DNA of 64,000 nt from positions 248,001-312,000 of the forward strand of contig JACRLR010000040.1 of NCBI GenBank assembly GCA_016219645.1, in the 5' to 3' direction. Source of the DNA: Nitrospirota bacterium (GTDB lineage Bacteria; Nitrospirota; Nitrospiria; Nitrospirales; Nitrospiraceae). Numbering within the stretch: the stretch's first letter is position 1; every line of letters begins with the position of its first letter. A model generated the notes under the pieces. The model was not told the DNA's origin, made no database searches, and saw only the letters and a list, made by a program, of their open reading frames with translations. Below, one piece after another: positions 34,687-45,469 of this stretch. Made by a program: the position numbers and the translations under genes.

Positions 34687-37209
34687 CTATAACCAGGCAG
34701 GACTGGTCGCTCCGCTTGAATCCCGCCAGTGTGGCGTCCAGGCGAGGGCAACGAGTTTGACGGCAATGTTGGCTTTGGTCGGCTTGATGGCGATCGAGTC
34801 GAGCCGTTCGTTCAAAGGGTCGGTGGCTGCCGCCAACGCCTCGCTTTCAGATTTGAACTGGGCTTCGAGGTCCGCCAGCTGCTGCTGAAGCGCTGCGACG
34901 TTCTCTTCGGCCTGGCCGACATCCTTCGATTCCTTCATGACTCGCCCCGCGCTACGAACTGCGGTAGTAGCCCGACCGATATTGACGGCGCTGATGGTCT
35001 TCCGTCCCAGAAAGGCGCCGAGGATCGACGCGCCGACTGAAATGGCCGCCTGCACTTGGCTGGAGCGCGATTCATTCTGTTGTCTTTTCTTCATCTGCTC
35101 GGCCCGCCTGATCCTGTCTTGGAGCGTCGCAATCTTCGTCGCATACTTCTGGCGGAGCGACTCCGCTCCCTTGTCCCGCTGCTCACGGCCGGATTGTTGG
35201 AGCCTCACACGGAAGTCCCGTTCCGGTTCTCCTGGCTTGGAAACCTCTTTCGTACTCGGGCTCTTCAGTAACTCCACTTTTTGTGTGCGAAAGAGCCAGC
35301 CGCCGAACTCCTTATGCCAATCGGTATAACTCTTAGCCTTACCGGCGGCGGCGGGAAGCGGAACAAACCGGGCGCTGCTCTCAGGAGCCTGCTCGAGATC
35401 TGCCACGGCGAGATCCGAAACGATTGCGTGGTCCCAATCAACGGCCACCGCACCGTCGGTCAGGGGCGCGAGCGCCGTTACGTCCTGCATCGTATCGATG
35501 CCACTCTTCGTATCAGAGAATCGGACCTGAGCGGATCCCAACAGCAGCGGCAAATAGACCAACTCGCTGCCGTCAGCCTTGGAACTTCGAAGAGGCACAA
35601 AGTGCTGCGGGACGTCGGGGGGCAATATCGGACGTGAGGCGTGAGGCGTGAGGTGTGAGGCGGTAGGAGCCGAAGATATTACTCCTGACGCTTCACGTTT
35701 CACGCCTGACGTTTCACGTCTCACTGGATCCATGAGCATTTTGATCTGCGTTCTCGTAAGGGGTCCGCGAAGATAGGACAGGCACCAGCGGGTTTCGAAC
35801 ACGATCGGCTCGTCTTCATGCACGTTGTTCATCAAGAAAATTCTGGCGCCAAGGCCCGCCAGAGTCTGTTCCATCCGACCCCTGTCGAACCTCTTTCCGG
35901 CACTGGACGAGGCTCCTTCCAACCCTTCGAGCACCCGCGCCTTGTCGCGTTCCGTTTGCAGTCGACCGATGAACCAGGTGCCGGTATTGGAGAGCCCTTT
36001 ATAATCAAGATCGACCGGATTCTGTGTGGCCAGTACGACACCGAGTCCAAAGGCACGGGCCTGTTTGAGGAGTGTCATGAGCGGCAACTTGGACGGCGGG
36101 TTGGCGACCGGAGGGAAGTAGCCAAAAATCTCGTCCATGTAGAGGAGGGCCCGCAGGCTTGTCGTCCCTGATTGTGCCCTCATCCAGCCGACCATCTGGC
36201 TCAACAGCAATGTCACGAAGAACATACGTTCGGCATCGTTCAGATGCGCGATTGAAAAGATCGCCAGGCGAGGTTTCCCGGCTGAGGTATAGAGCAGTTG
36301 TTGGATGTCCAACGCTTCGCCTTCAAGCCAAGACTGGAATCCGGGCGCCGCAAGCAGATTGTTTAATCTCATCGCCAATGCAAACCGGTCTTTCGATGGG
36401 AAGAACGAGTCCACATCCATGACACCGATCTTGGAAACTGGCGGCGACTGGATCGCGTGAATGAGCGCCGCGAGGTCGAGATCTTGCTCTTTCATCCACG
36501 TGTGATTGAGAATCGTCGAGAGCAGGATATGCTCGCGGCTTTGAATCGGATCTGCGTCAATGCCGAGCAGGCCGAGCAGGCTGGTCACCGTGGTGCTGAT
36601 GCGCTCACGGAACAGCTCACCGTCCTCGCGAACATCGACGGCCGGCGCGGCAAACGATTTCAAGATGGAAACGGGCAAACCTGCATTGCTGCCCGGCGTA
36701 TAAATGGCGACCTCGGCTGCGTCACGCAACCGCTGAATCCGCGCGCCGTCCTGCTGCCAGCTTCCTAATCCCTTGGCCCACAGTTCAGCCTGCGACGTCG
36801 CATAATCGCTTGGCGACAATCCCTTCTTGCGAGCATCGTCCTCATTGATCCAGGGTTGAAAGTCCTCGCCCTTCAGGCTCGGAAAGGTGAGCATTAAGTT
36901 TCCGAGGTCGCCCTTGGGATCGATAATGATGGCGGGAATGTTATCGATTGCCGCCTCCTCGAGAAGTGAGAGGCATAGACCAGTCTTCCCGCTGCCGGTC
37001 ATGCCGACGCAGACCGCATGGGTGACCAAATCCTTCGAATCGTAGAGAAGCCAGCCCGGCTTGGATTGCTTGGTAGCCAGATCGTATGGGCGTCCGAGGT
37101 AGAAAACGCCGAGTTTTTCGAAATCTTCAGCCATCCCCGTGCCCGCTGACGGAGCAGCGGTTCTTGCCGACTCCTTCGATTTAGCCGGGTCTTTCATCTT
37201 CGTTGCCAT
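34687..37209 (-). CDS. HerA/FtsK-superfamily ATP-binding protein with C-terminal coiled coil
   Basis: 840 residues from ATG 37209 (AAGGA, 8-nt spacing; the frame opens at 37284). Walker A in VCVGMTGSGKTGLCLSLLEE, Walker B and IIIDPKGDLGNL near it, LLYMDEIFGYFPP and LATQNPVDLDYKGLSNTGTW mark a DUF87/HerA-type pumping ATPase. After ~600 the chain turns to Lys/Glu/Gln-rich coiled coil, then a short hydrophobic stretch (SVGASILGAFLGRKTISAVN). Residues around the RRETSGVKREASGV stretch are encoded by a genomic repeat (35632-35735). Role unknown; relatives act on DNA or proteins at membranes. No NurA or other defence partner lies next to it. Confidence 0.75.
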   Translation of the reverse strand: MATKMKDPAKSKESARTAAPSAGTGMAEDFEKLGVFYLGRPYDLATKQSKPGWLLYDSKDLVTHAVCVGMTGSGKTGLCLSLLEEAAIDNIPAIIIDPKGDLGNLMLTFPSLKGEDFQPWINEDDARKKGLSPSDYATSQAELWAKGLGSWQQDGARIQRLRDAAEVAIYTPGSNAGLPVSILKSFAAPAVDVREDGELFRERISTTVTSLLGLLGIDADPIQSREHILLSTILNHTWMKEQDLDLAALIHAIQSPPVSKIGVMDVDSFFPSKDRFALAMRLNNLLAAPGFQSWLEGEALDIQQLLYTSAGKPRLAIFSIAHLNDAERMFFVTLLLSQMVGWMRAQSGTTSLRALLYMDEIFGYFPPVANPPSKLPLMTLLKQARAFGLGVVLATQNPVDLDYKGLSNTGTWFIGRLQTERDKARVLEGLEGASSSAGKRFDRGRMEQTLAGLGARIFLMNNVHEDEPIVFETRWCLSYLRGPLTRTQIKMLMDPVRRETSGVKREASGVISSAPTASHLTPHASRPILPPDVPQHFVPLRSSKADGSELVYLPLLLGSAQVRFSDTKSGIDTMQDVTALAPLTDGAVAVDWDHAIVSDLAVADLEQAPESSARFVPLPAAAGKAKSYTDWHKEFGGWLFRTQKVELLKSPSTKEVSKPGEPERDFRVRLQQSGREQRDKGAESLRQKYATKIATLQDRIRRAEQMKKRQQNESRSSQVQAAISVGASILGAFLGRKTISAVNIGRATTAVRSAGRVMKESKDVGQAEENVAALQQQLADLEAQFKSESEALAAATDPLNERLDSIAIKPTKANIAVKLVALAWTPHWRDSSGATSPAWL
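35632..35735. repeat. GTGAGGCG / TTTCACG word hairpin inside the HerA-like gene
   Basis: Left arm CGTGAGGCGTGAGGCGTGAG, right arm TTCACGCCTGACGTTTCACG. Same word family as intergenic hairpins but read in frame, adding about 34 residues (ETSGVKREASGV...SHLTPHASR) between two conserved segments. Confidence 0.72.
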
Positions 37210-37234
37210 GCTGTGCGTCCTTTCCTTGTTCCCA

Positions 37235-37345
37235 TTCTTGCAAGGGAGCAGCCTGCCCATTCTTCTTGCTCGCAGAACGCGCACGCTCGGAAGGTGCTCG
37301 TTCGATGCGCGCAGTGAAGAACAGGCAGGCTACTCCCTCCCCATT
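37235..37345. repeat. Hairpin element with conserved GAACGCGCACG / CGTTCGATGCGCGCAG core
   Basis: Outer arms CCTGCCCATTCTTC and GAAGAACAGGCAGG; inner core GCTCGCAGAACGCGCACGCT, then GTGCTCGTTCGATGCGCGCA. The core recurs in reverse complement at 40998-41097. No gene. Confidence 0.6.
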
Positions 37346-37584
37346 CACCATTCCTTAAAGATGACAAACACGGCGCCGATCATCATGGCAAAGCCGGCGA
37401 TATAATTCCATTTCAGTTCTTCCTTCAGATAGACCACCGAAAAGACACAAAACACGACAAGGGTAATCACTTCCTGGATGGTTTTCAATTGCGCAGCGGT
37501 AAACTGGTAGTGTCCGATGCGGTTTGCCGGTACTTGGAAACAATACTCGATGAAGGCAATCCCCCTGGTCAACGAGCTTTGCAA
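37345..37584 (-). pseudogene. 5'-truncated DUF486 (DMT-like) membrane protein
   Basis: About 78 codons ending in a normal stop. The sequence IEYCFQVPANRIGHYQFTAA, then QLKTIQEVITLVVFCVFSVVYLKEELKWNY, matches the C-terminal two-thirds of DUF486/DMT small membrane proteins, usually ~110-115 residues. The first ~35 residues (first helix and loop) are missing: upstream the frame reads SSLTRG and no family sequence is found in other frames. It lies next to the repeat- and toxin-rich region, so loss by rearrangement is likely. Confidence 0.6.
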
Positions 37585-37749
37585 TCGGCATGAAGTATTG
37601 CGAACCGATAATGGAGATTATTTCCTGGTACGGTGCTGACTTCATCATGAGCTATACAAATCCCACCGGGTTGCTGGTGCGTGTAGTCTGCCCTAAACAC
37701 GGCTAAGGGCCAAGCGCCGTCAACCACTACTTCTCTCTTCCTTTTTCAC

Positions 37750-37907
37750 CGGGGGGGGATGGAGTGGGTGGCGTCGATCGATTGCTCGCCCGCAGCGGGG
37801 CCCCACACCGGGCGGGGTGCGAGGACGAGCAATGATCGACGCCAGGACCCACACCACGGTCTTGACGGGGACAGGCACCCTTCGACAGGCTCAGGGAGCC
37901 AATCCCC
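37750..37907 (+). repeat. ~155-bp direct repeat flanking a TA module, copy 1
   Basis: Contains a long imperfect hairpin (arms GTGGGTGGCGTCGATCGATT... and ...CAATGATCGACGCCAGGACCCAC, shown only in part) around a G+C-rich loop. A second small hairpin follows: GGGGACAGGCACC, GGAGCCAATCCCC. Nearly identical to 38645-38800. Confidence 0.8.
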
Positions 37908-37961
37908 CTACAGCCCCGCTTCCCTCAACACCTGCCCCGCATACGCCGTCGCCACCCGCGC
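37908..37961 (-). pseudogene. uvrA 3'-end remnant
   Basis: Reading the minus strand, codons for ARVATAYAGQVLREAGL then TAG. This matches the C-terminus of the intact UvrA in this window ([18 protein letters not shown]). Only ~17 codons remain, placed directly between the direct repeat and the antitoxin gene. Confidence 0.6.
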
Positions 37962-37966
37962 GCCGT

Positions 37967-38242
37967 CTACACCGCCTCTAATAGGGCACGAGGATTTTTA
38001 TGCGCGATGGCCAACAGCATCCGGGCAGGTCCAGATGGGACGCGTCGATCCTGCTCCCATTCCTGCAGAGTGCGAACGGACACTCCGAGTAATCTTGCAA
38101 AGTCGGCCTGGGAGAGACCCACCCGAGCCCGAGTCTCAGCCACAGGGGGGCAATTGATGATGCGACCGACCTTTCCTCGCTTGAGCTGACGGATACCTTC
38201 CAGGATCTCCGTCCCAATGTCACGGGAACGCCTGTTACTCAT
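37967..38242 (-). CDS. Xre-family antitoxin (HigA-like) of a type II TA module
   Basis: 91 residues. HTH_3 domain in the C-terminal half: ETRARVGLSQADFARLLGVS, then VRTLQEWEQDRRVPSGPARM. The N-terminal ~30 residues (basic, ILEGIRQLKRGKVGRI) would contact the toxin. Its start overlaps the toxin stop by 8 bp; the toxin-first order is typical of higBA. It probably represses the operon through the palindrome at 38559-38575. Ends close to a uvrA remnant. Confidence 0.88.
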   Translation of the reverse strand: MSNRRSRDIGTEILEGIRQLKRGKVGRIINCPPVAETRARVGLSQADFARLLGVSVRTLQEWEQDRRVPSGPARMLLAIAHKNPRALLEAV

Positions 38243-38549
38243 CTTCGATCTCCTTTCGAATCTTGCGGAGGATGTGGCTGGGAATCGTTTCAGCTACGTT
38301 CTTAGGATACAGCGTCAGCATCCAAATCAGGCCTTGCTTAAGACGCAGGTAGTAGATGACGCGAAGTCCTCCCCGCTTGCCACGACCTGACATCGCCCAC
38401 CTGAGCTTCCGGACTCCCCCTGATCCCGGAATCACATCGCCCGCCTCTGGATCATCTCGAAGAGTCGCTTGCAACTTCGCATACTCTTCGTCTGACAAGT
38501 ACTGCGTGACAAGCTTCGTGAAGAGTGGTGTCTCGACAATGGTAAGCAC
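38235..38549 (-). CDS. RelE/HigB-family toxin
   Basis: 104 residues if translation begins at GTG 38549 (MLTIVETPLFTKLVTQYLSD). The family body is clear: DPEAGDVIPGSGGVRKLRWA, GRGKRGGLRVIYYLRL, MLTLYPKN, with the Arg/Lys/Tyr residues of ribosome-dependent mRNA interferases. The open frame runs to 38774, but that part is repeat and promoter. A TATAAT box ends only 6 nt before the GTG, implying a leaderless or nearly leaderless mRNA. Cotranscribed with the Xre antitoxin. Confidence 0.85.
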   Translation of the reverse strand: MLTIVETPLFTKLVTQYLSDEEYAKLQATLRDDPEAGDVIPGSGGVRKLRWAMSGRGKRGGLRVIYYLRLKQGLIWMLTLYPKNVAETIPSHILRKIRKEIEDE

Positions 38550-38555
38550 GGCACA

Positions 38556-38584
38556 ATTATACGTCAGAGACGTATCCCTGTCTA
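38556..38584 (-). promoter_or_regulatory. TA promoter with overlapping palindromic operator
   Basis: On the minus strand TAGACA (-35), 17-bp spacer, TATAAT (-10). A 17-bp palindrome ATACGTC-TCT-GACGTAT (38559-38575) covers the -10 and spacer, the expected site for autorepression by the Xre antitoxin. Confidence 0.78.
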
Positions 38585-38644
38585 CCGCAGAGGATTGGCT
38601 AAATGAAAGGCTATCGGTCGGCTGATTGAAATGATTGTTGGGGA

Positions 38645-38802
38645 GGGACTGTGTGGGTGGCGTTGATCGATTGCTCGCCGGCAGCGGGGCCCCACAACGG
38701 GCGGGGTGCGAGGACGAGCAATGATCGACGACAGGACCCACACCACGGTCTTGATGGGGACAGGCACCCTTCAACAGGCTCAGGGAGCCAGTCCCCTACC
38801 CA
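38645..38802 (+). repeat. ~155-bp direct repeat flanking a TA module, copy 2
   Basis: Same order of parts as 37750-37907: GTGTGGGTGGCGTTGATCGA, G+C-rich loop, ACGAGCAATGATCGACGACA, then GGGGACAGGCACC with GGAGCCAGTCCCC. Differs at only a handful of positions. The two copies are in the same orientation with the TA genes between them. Confidence 0.8.
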
Positions 38803-38812
38803 GGAGGCTGGC

Positions 38813-40552
38813 TCAGTGCCCGGAGGCGGTCGAGGCGCCGATGCCGGTCTCCGAGCGTACTTGCTGGGCCAGAAAGCCGCCGCGGTCCTTTGCGGCCTGG
38901 CTGCTTCGGTCAAGGATCGAGCACAACCAGATGCCCACGACACCGATCGTCATCGAGAACAGCGCCGGCGAGGTGTAGGGGAACAACGCGCTGCCTTTTG
39001 GATAGCCCAGGGTGGCTTCCCACACCGACGGGGACAGGATCGTGAGCAGCAGCGATGAAATCAGCCCGAGAAAACCGCCGATGACAGCGCCGCGGGTCGT
39101 GCAATCTTTCCACAAGACCAACATGAATAACACCGGGAAGTTGGCCGATGCCGCGATCGCGAAGGCCAGGGACACCATGAACGCAATGTTCTGCTTCTCA
39201 AACAGGATCCCCAGGAACACCGCCAGGATTCCCAGCGCCACCGTGGTCATGCGCGACACCCGCAACTCGGACGCGCCGTCGGCCTTGCCGCCTTTGATAG
39301 CCGTCGCGTACAGGTCGTGCGACACGGCTGACGCACCGGATAGCGTGAGACCGGCAACGACCGCCAGGATGGTTGCGAATGCCACGGCCGAGATGAAGCC
39401 GAGAAACACATTACCACTCACCGCGTTGGCCAGATGCACCGCCGCCATGTTGCTGCCGCCCTTGAGCGCACCTGTGGCATCGAGGAACTCCGGGTTGGTC
39501 AGCACGAAGGTGATCGCGCCGAAACCGATGATAAAGGTCAGCAGGTAGAAATAGCCGATCCATCCGGTTGCCCACATCACCGACTTGCGCGCTTCCTTGG
39601 CGTTCGGCACCGTGAAAAAGCGCATCAGGATGTGCGGCAGGCCGGCCGTACCGAACATCAGCGCCATGCCGAAGGAGATCGCCGAGATCGGGTCCTTGAC
39701 GAAGTTGCCTGGTCCCATGATCGACTGACCAACCGCCGCCGCTTCCGCCGACGTCTGGCCCGCGGCTGTGGCCAGGCCGGCTTTGACCCCGACCGCATTG
39801 GCAAACAGCGCCTCCAGGCTGAAGCCGAAATTCAGCAGCACCATGAAGGCCATGAAAGTTGCGCCGCCCAGCAGCATGCAGGCCTTGATGATCTGCACCC
39901 AGGTGGTTGCCGTCATGCCGCCGAATAACACGTAGACCATCATCAGCCCGCCGACGATGACAACCGCCATCCAGTATTCGAGGCCGAACAGGAGCTTGAT
40001 CAACTGGCCGGCGCCGACCATTTGCGCGATCAGGTAGAAAGACACCACCACCAGCGTGCCGGAGGCCGCGAAGATGCGGATCGGCACCTGCTTGAACCGG
40101 AAGGCGGCGACATCGGCGAAGGTGAACTTGCCGAGGTTGCGCAAGCGCTCGGCCATCAGGAACGTGATCACCGGCCAGCCGACCAAAAAGCCGATCGAGT
40201 AGATCAAGCCGTCGTACCCACTGGCCATCACCGCTGCCGAAATGCCCAGGAACGATGCCGCAGACATGAAGTCACCGGCAATCGCTAGGCCGTTCTGGAA
40301 ACCCGTAATGCCCCCACCCGCTGTATAAAAAACAGCCGCCGACTTGGTCCGGGCCGCTGCCCATTTCGTGATGAACAGTGTAAGCAATACAAACACACCG
40401 AACATGCAGATTGCCGTCCAATTGATCGCCTGCTTCTGTGTCTGGCCGACATCCGAGCCGGCGGCATATGCCGACGCAGCAACAGTACACAGCGCAGCCA
40501 CGGTCAGGCCGCAACGCGCTATGTTCGGATACTTGCCAGGCCAGCCGATCAT
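38813..40552 (-). CDS. actP: Cation/acetate symporter (ActP-type)
   Basis: 579 residues with ~14 hydrophobic segments of the sodium:solute symporter family. An N-terminal signal-like helix ([20 protein letters not shown]) is followed by [20 protein letters not shown], then [21 protein letters not shown], sequences typical of ActP. Start ATG 40552 overlaps the DUF485 stop by 4 bp, the classic DUF485-actP pair. Takes up acetate or similar short monocarboxylates. Codon use is strongly GCC/GGC/CTG biased relative to neighbours, suggesting transfer from a high-G+C (perhaps beta-proteobacterial) source. Confidence 0.9.
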   Translation of the reverse strand: MIGWPGKYPNIARCGLTVAALCTVAASAYAAGSDVGQTQKQAINWTAICMFGVFVLLTLFITKWAAARTKSAAVFYTAGGGITGFQNGLAIAGDFMSAASFLGISAAVMASGYDGLIYSIGFLVGWPVITFLMAERLRNLGKFTFADVAAFRFKQVPIRIFAASGTLVVVSFYLIAQMVGAGQLIKLLFGLEYWMAVVIVGGLMMVYVLFGGMTATTWVQIIKACMLLGGATFMAFMVLLNFGFSLEALFANAVGVKAGLATAAGQTSAEAAAVGQSIMGPGNFVKDPISAISFGMALMFGTAGLPHILMRFFTVPNAKEARKSVMWATGWIGYFYLLTFIIGFGAITFVLTNPEFLDATGALKGGSNMAAVHLANAVSGNVFLGFISAVAFATILAVVAGLTLSGASAVSHDLYATAIKGGKADGASELRVSRMTTVALGILAVFLGILFEKQNIAFMVSLAFAIAASANFPVLFMLVLWKDCTTRGAVIGGFLGLISSLLLTILSPSVWEATLGYPKGSALFPYTSPALFSMTIGVVGIWLCSILDRSSQAAKDRGGFLAQQVRSETGIGASTASGH

Positions 40553-40857
40553 TTCCGCAACTCTTTGGCGATGGCGTCGGATAACGCATCGAACTCGCGG
40601 TTGGCCCGATTCACGTAGTAGGCGGTGATCACGATCGTGAATACAATGACGCCAAAGCCGATCGGAATGCCCACGGTCATCACGCCGTCGCCAAGTCTCT
40701 GTGACAGAAAGCTCTTGTTGAACGCCACCAGCAGAATGAAGCCGTAGTAGGCGATCATCATCACCAGGGTCAGCCACCAACCGAAGCTGGTTCGCTTGGC
40801 TTTCAGCGCCTGATAGTTCGGATTGTTCGCAATGCGCGTGATCAACTCAGAATCCAT
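40549..40857 (-). CDS. DUF485 membrane protein, ActP partner
   Basis: 102 residues from ATG 40857 (GAGGA, 7-nt spacing). Two membrane helices ([20 protein letters not shown] and [20 protein letters not shown]) and the [18 protein letters not shown] tail are typical of DUF485. The partner gene always precedes actP in such operons and probably aids the permease. A small GGGGAC-type hairpin (40872-40905) lies just before it. Confidence 0.9.
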   Translation of the reverse strand: MDSELITRIANNPNYQALKAKRTSFGWWLTLVMMIAYYGFILLVAFNKSFLSQRLGDGVMTVGIPIGFGVIVFTIVITAYYVNRANREFDALSDAIAKELRK

Positions 40858-40871
40858 GGTCTTTCCTCGAC

Positions 40872-40905
40872 GGTGCCTGTCCCGGTTCGGACGGGGACTG
40901 GCACC
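40872..40905. repeat. GGTGCCTGTCCC / GGGGACTGGCACC hairpin
   Basis: Arms of ~13 bp around GGTTCGGAC. Related to the GGGGACAGGCACC hairpins in the direct repeats at 37.9 and 38.8 kb and to the GGGGACAG hairpin inside uvrA. Confidence 0.65.
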
Positions 40906-40997
40906 ACACGCGAACGCGGGGAAGGGTGTCAGTCTCTCGGCTCCGTATGGCGCCCGCGCGATTTCGCCACGAACCGTCATGAATAATGCGGGCTAGA

Positions 40998-41091
40998 AGC
41001 TAAACGGATCAGTCCGCCTTCGACTGCGCGCGTCGAACGAGCACATTCTGATCGTGCGCGTTCCGCGAGCAAAGTAGGCAGACTGATCCGT

Positions 41092-41097
<6 letters not shown>
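40998..41097. terminator. Long hairpin at the 3' end of uvrA
   Basis: Perfect 17-bp arms AGCTAAACGGATCAGTC and GACTGATCCGTTTAGCT. The inner part carries the same GAACGAGCAC...GTGCGCGTTC core, inverted, as 37235-37345. The uvrA stop codon lies within the right arm, so a role in 3'-end formation is plausible; there is no U-run. Confidence 0.55.
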
Positions 41098-43713
<2,616 letters not shown>

Positions 43714-43746
43714 CAGTGGCGGGATTATAGCATCCAACCCCAAACC

Positions 43747-43796
43747 TTGACACTGTTGAATCGTACGTCTACTATACGTACGATTCAACAGGAGGG
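43747..43796 (+). promoter_or_regulatory. vapBC promoter with palindromic operator
   Basis: TTGACA, 17-bp spacer, TACTAT. A perfect inverted repeat TGTTGAATCGTACG ... CGTACGATTCAACA (14-bp arms, 9-nt spacer) spans the promoter, followed at once by AGGAGGG before the vapB ATG. Expected binding site for the VapBC complex. The divergent uvrA promoter shares this 87-bp gap. Confidence 0.82.
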
Positions 43797-43800
43797 CGGT

Positions 43801-44070
43801 ATGCCCAGGGCCGCATTAAAAAAAGAGAAATGGACGCTTTCGTTCGACCCGGTGCTGAAAAGCGCGGTCGTCAAGGCTGCTAAACGCAGGGGCGTCTATC
43901 CTGTGACTGTACTTGAAACTCTCGTGAGGGAAAAATTCAACCCGTATGGGCATACAGATGTGGACGATAGCGCCGACTATGTGGCAGCACTCCGGAAACA
44001 GGGCCGAAAACAGTCCGACGATGCATTCCTGGACGAGATTGAAGCATGGCAAAAGTCTCGGTCCTCATAG
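43801..44070 (+). CDS. VapB-like antitoxin
   Basis: 89 residues from ATG 43801 (AGGAGG, 5-nt spacing). The N-terminal half ([20 protein letters not shown], then [17 protein letters not shown]) looks like a ribbon-helix-helix DNA-binding fold; the acidic, flexible C-terminus ([20 protein letters not shown]) would wrap the toxin. Overlaps vapC by 25 bp. Preceded by a palindromic operator. Confidence 0.75.
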   Translation: MPRAALKKEKWTLSFDPVLKSAVVKAAKRRGVYPVTVLETLVREKFNPYGHTDVDDSADYVAALRKQGRKQSDDAFLDEIEAWQKSRSS

Positions 44071-44420
44071 ATACCGACATCTTCATAGATTATTTCAACG
44101 AAAGCCGGTTTCACGCTCTGTTCGATTCCGCCCGATTCACCCTCTACTATTCCATCGTCACGAAAAAGGAACTGCTGACCAAGCCCGGGCTCCGCGATTC
44201 TGAACGGGAGTCTATTTTGGTCGAGCTGACCCGATGCCGGCTCATACCTCTGTCAGATTCCATTGCCGCTCGATACTCCGATCTTCGCCGCCGACATCCT
44301 TCACTCGACAAAGGTGACGCGCTCATCGCTGCCACCGCCCTCGTCAAGCGCCTTCCTCTGATGACGCGAAACAAACGGCACGTTCAGATGATAGCCGGCC
44401 TGACGTTATTCGGGGAGTGA
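44046..44420 (+). CDS. VapC-like PIN-domain toxin ribonuclease
   Basis: 124 residues. PIN active-site acids: D9 ([12 protein letters not shown]), E42 ([10 protein letters not shown]), D91 ([11 protein letters not shown]), with the C-terminal [12 protein letters not shown] matching the TxNxxHF motif. Family members cleave tRNA or rRNA. Pairs with the upstream antitoxin; stop at 44420 is followed by a uvrA remnant. Confidence 0.9.
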   Translation: MAKVSVLIDTDIFIDYFNESRFHALFDSARFTLYYSIVTKKELLTKPGLRDSERESILVELTRCRLIPLSDSIAARYSDLRRRHPSLDKGDALIAATALVKRLPLMTRNKRHVQMIAGLTLFGE

Positions 44421-44439
44421 GCGTCTTCCCCAACTCCTC

Positions 44440-44560
44440 CAGTTAGTGGCCACGACAAGCCGGCCGCGTGGGATCATCACATCGATGTTCTTGAGGTTGT
44501 GCGCTCGCGCCCCTTTGATGACGATCGAGTTATCCAGCAGGGGCGGGATTATAGCAGGGG
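44440..44560 (-). pseudogene. uvrA 5'-end remnant with its promoter
   Basis: Minus-strand codons [20 protein letters not shown], then [12 protein letters not shown], correspond to the start of UvrA ([20 protein letters not shown], then [12 protein letters not shown]). Similarity continues upstream through the TATAAT box (GCTATAATCCCGCC). About 20% of bases differ, so this is an old copy. Reading breaks off after ~33 codons. Confidence 0.75.
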
Positions 44561-44608
44561 GACCAGGCCGCCTTGACAAACCCGGAAGCCGGGTGCTACC
44601 ACGCTCTC

Positions 44609-45391
44609 ATGGTGCATGTGGATACACCCCCTGTTCAGAAGGGGACTGACGCTCCAGCGGCTCCGCTCGCCGTTTCGACCTGGACTGGCTCGGCCCGTGA
44701 ACAAGCCGTTCAGCGGATGTTTACGTCGATCGCGAGCGTCTACGATCTGAACAACACACTCCTGAGCTTTGGGCTACATTACCGGTGGAAGAAGATTACC
44801 GCCTCCTATGTGCCTGTTACGACAGAAGGTCGGGCACTCGACGTCGGTTCCGGTACAGCCGATCTCGCGCTCTTGATCGAACCGCGCATGGGGGCTGGCG
44901 GTCGCGTGATTGCTTCCGATCTGAACCACGCGATGCTCGTCGAGGGGCTGAAGAAGATCACCGAGCGGGGTAGGGGGCAGAAGATTACCTGTCTCGAAGC
45001 GAACGCCGAGCATCTGGGATTCCCCAACAGCACTTTCCATGCCGTGACCACGGGGTTTTGCATGAGGAACGTCGGTGATCTCAGGCAAGCGCTCTCAGAT
45101 ATTCACCGTATTCTGCAACCGGAGGGACGTTTTGTGTGTCTGGAGTTTTCCCGGCCGATCTTCGGGTGGCTCCGGGCGCTGTACGACTGGTACTCCTTCA
45201 AGCTTCTTCCATGGATCGGCACGAAAGTGGCGCATGACACGACCGGCGTCTATGAATATCTTCCTGCTTCAATTCGGAACTTCCCGGACCAGGAACGATT
45301 GAAGCAGATGTTGTTGGACGCAGGCTTTCGTCAGGTTACCTATCGTAACCTGTCCGGCGGGATTGTGGCGATCCATATCGCGACGAAATGA
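44609..45391 (+). CDS. ubiE: Demethylmenaquinone / ubiquinone biosynthesis C-methyltransferase
   Basis: 260 residues from ATG 44609 (start uncertain; frame opens at 44573). SAM motif I ALDVGSGTADLALLI, and the UbiE/MenG signatures YDLNNTLLSFGLHYRWKK near the N-terminus and NFPDQERLKQMLLDAGF near the C-terminus. Catalyses the final ring C-methylation of menaquinone, the quinone expected to serve complex I here. Adjacent upstream region holds only the uvrA remnant. Confidence 0.92.
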   Translation: MVHVDTPPVQKGTDAPAAPLAVSTWTGSAREQAVQRMFTSIASVYDLNNTLLSFGLHYRWKKITASYVPVTTEGRALDVGSGTADLALLIEPRMGAGGRVIASDLNHAMLVEGLKKITERGRGQKITCLEANAEHLGFPNSTFHAVTTGFCMRNVGDLRQALSDIHRILQPEGRFVCLEFSRPIFGWLRALYDWYSFKLLPWIGTKVAHDTTGVYEYLPASIRNFPDQERLKQMLLDAGFRQVTYRNLSGGIVAIHIATK

Positions 45392-45394
45392 GGG

Positions 45395-45468
45395 ATGTGG
45401 AATGATGAATGAGAAATTATTGCCCGCCCGAGAATTCCACATTCCTAATTCCGCATTCCACATTATGT
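45395..45468. repeat. GGAATGATGAATG / CATTCCACATTCC word hairpin
   Basis: Left words ATGTGGAATGATGAATGAGA, right words ATTCCACATTCCTAATTCCG and CATTCCACATT. Same word type as 49370-49465. Confidence 0.65.
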
Positions 45469-45469
45469 T

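Noticed and set aside
34687-37209. HerA-NurA defence system
   Set aside because: Only the HerA-like ATPase is present; no NurA nuclease or other defence partner lies alongside.
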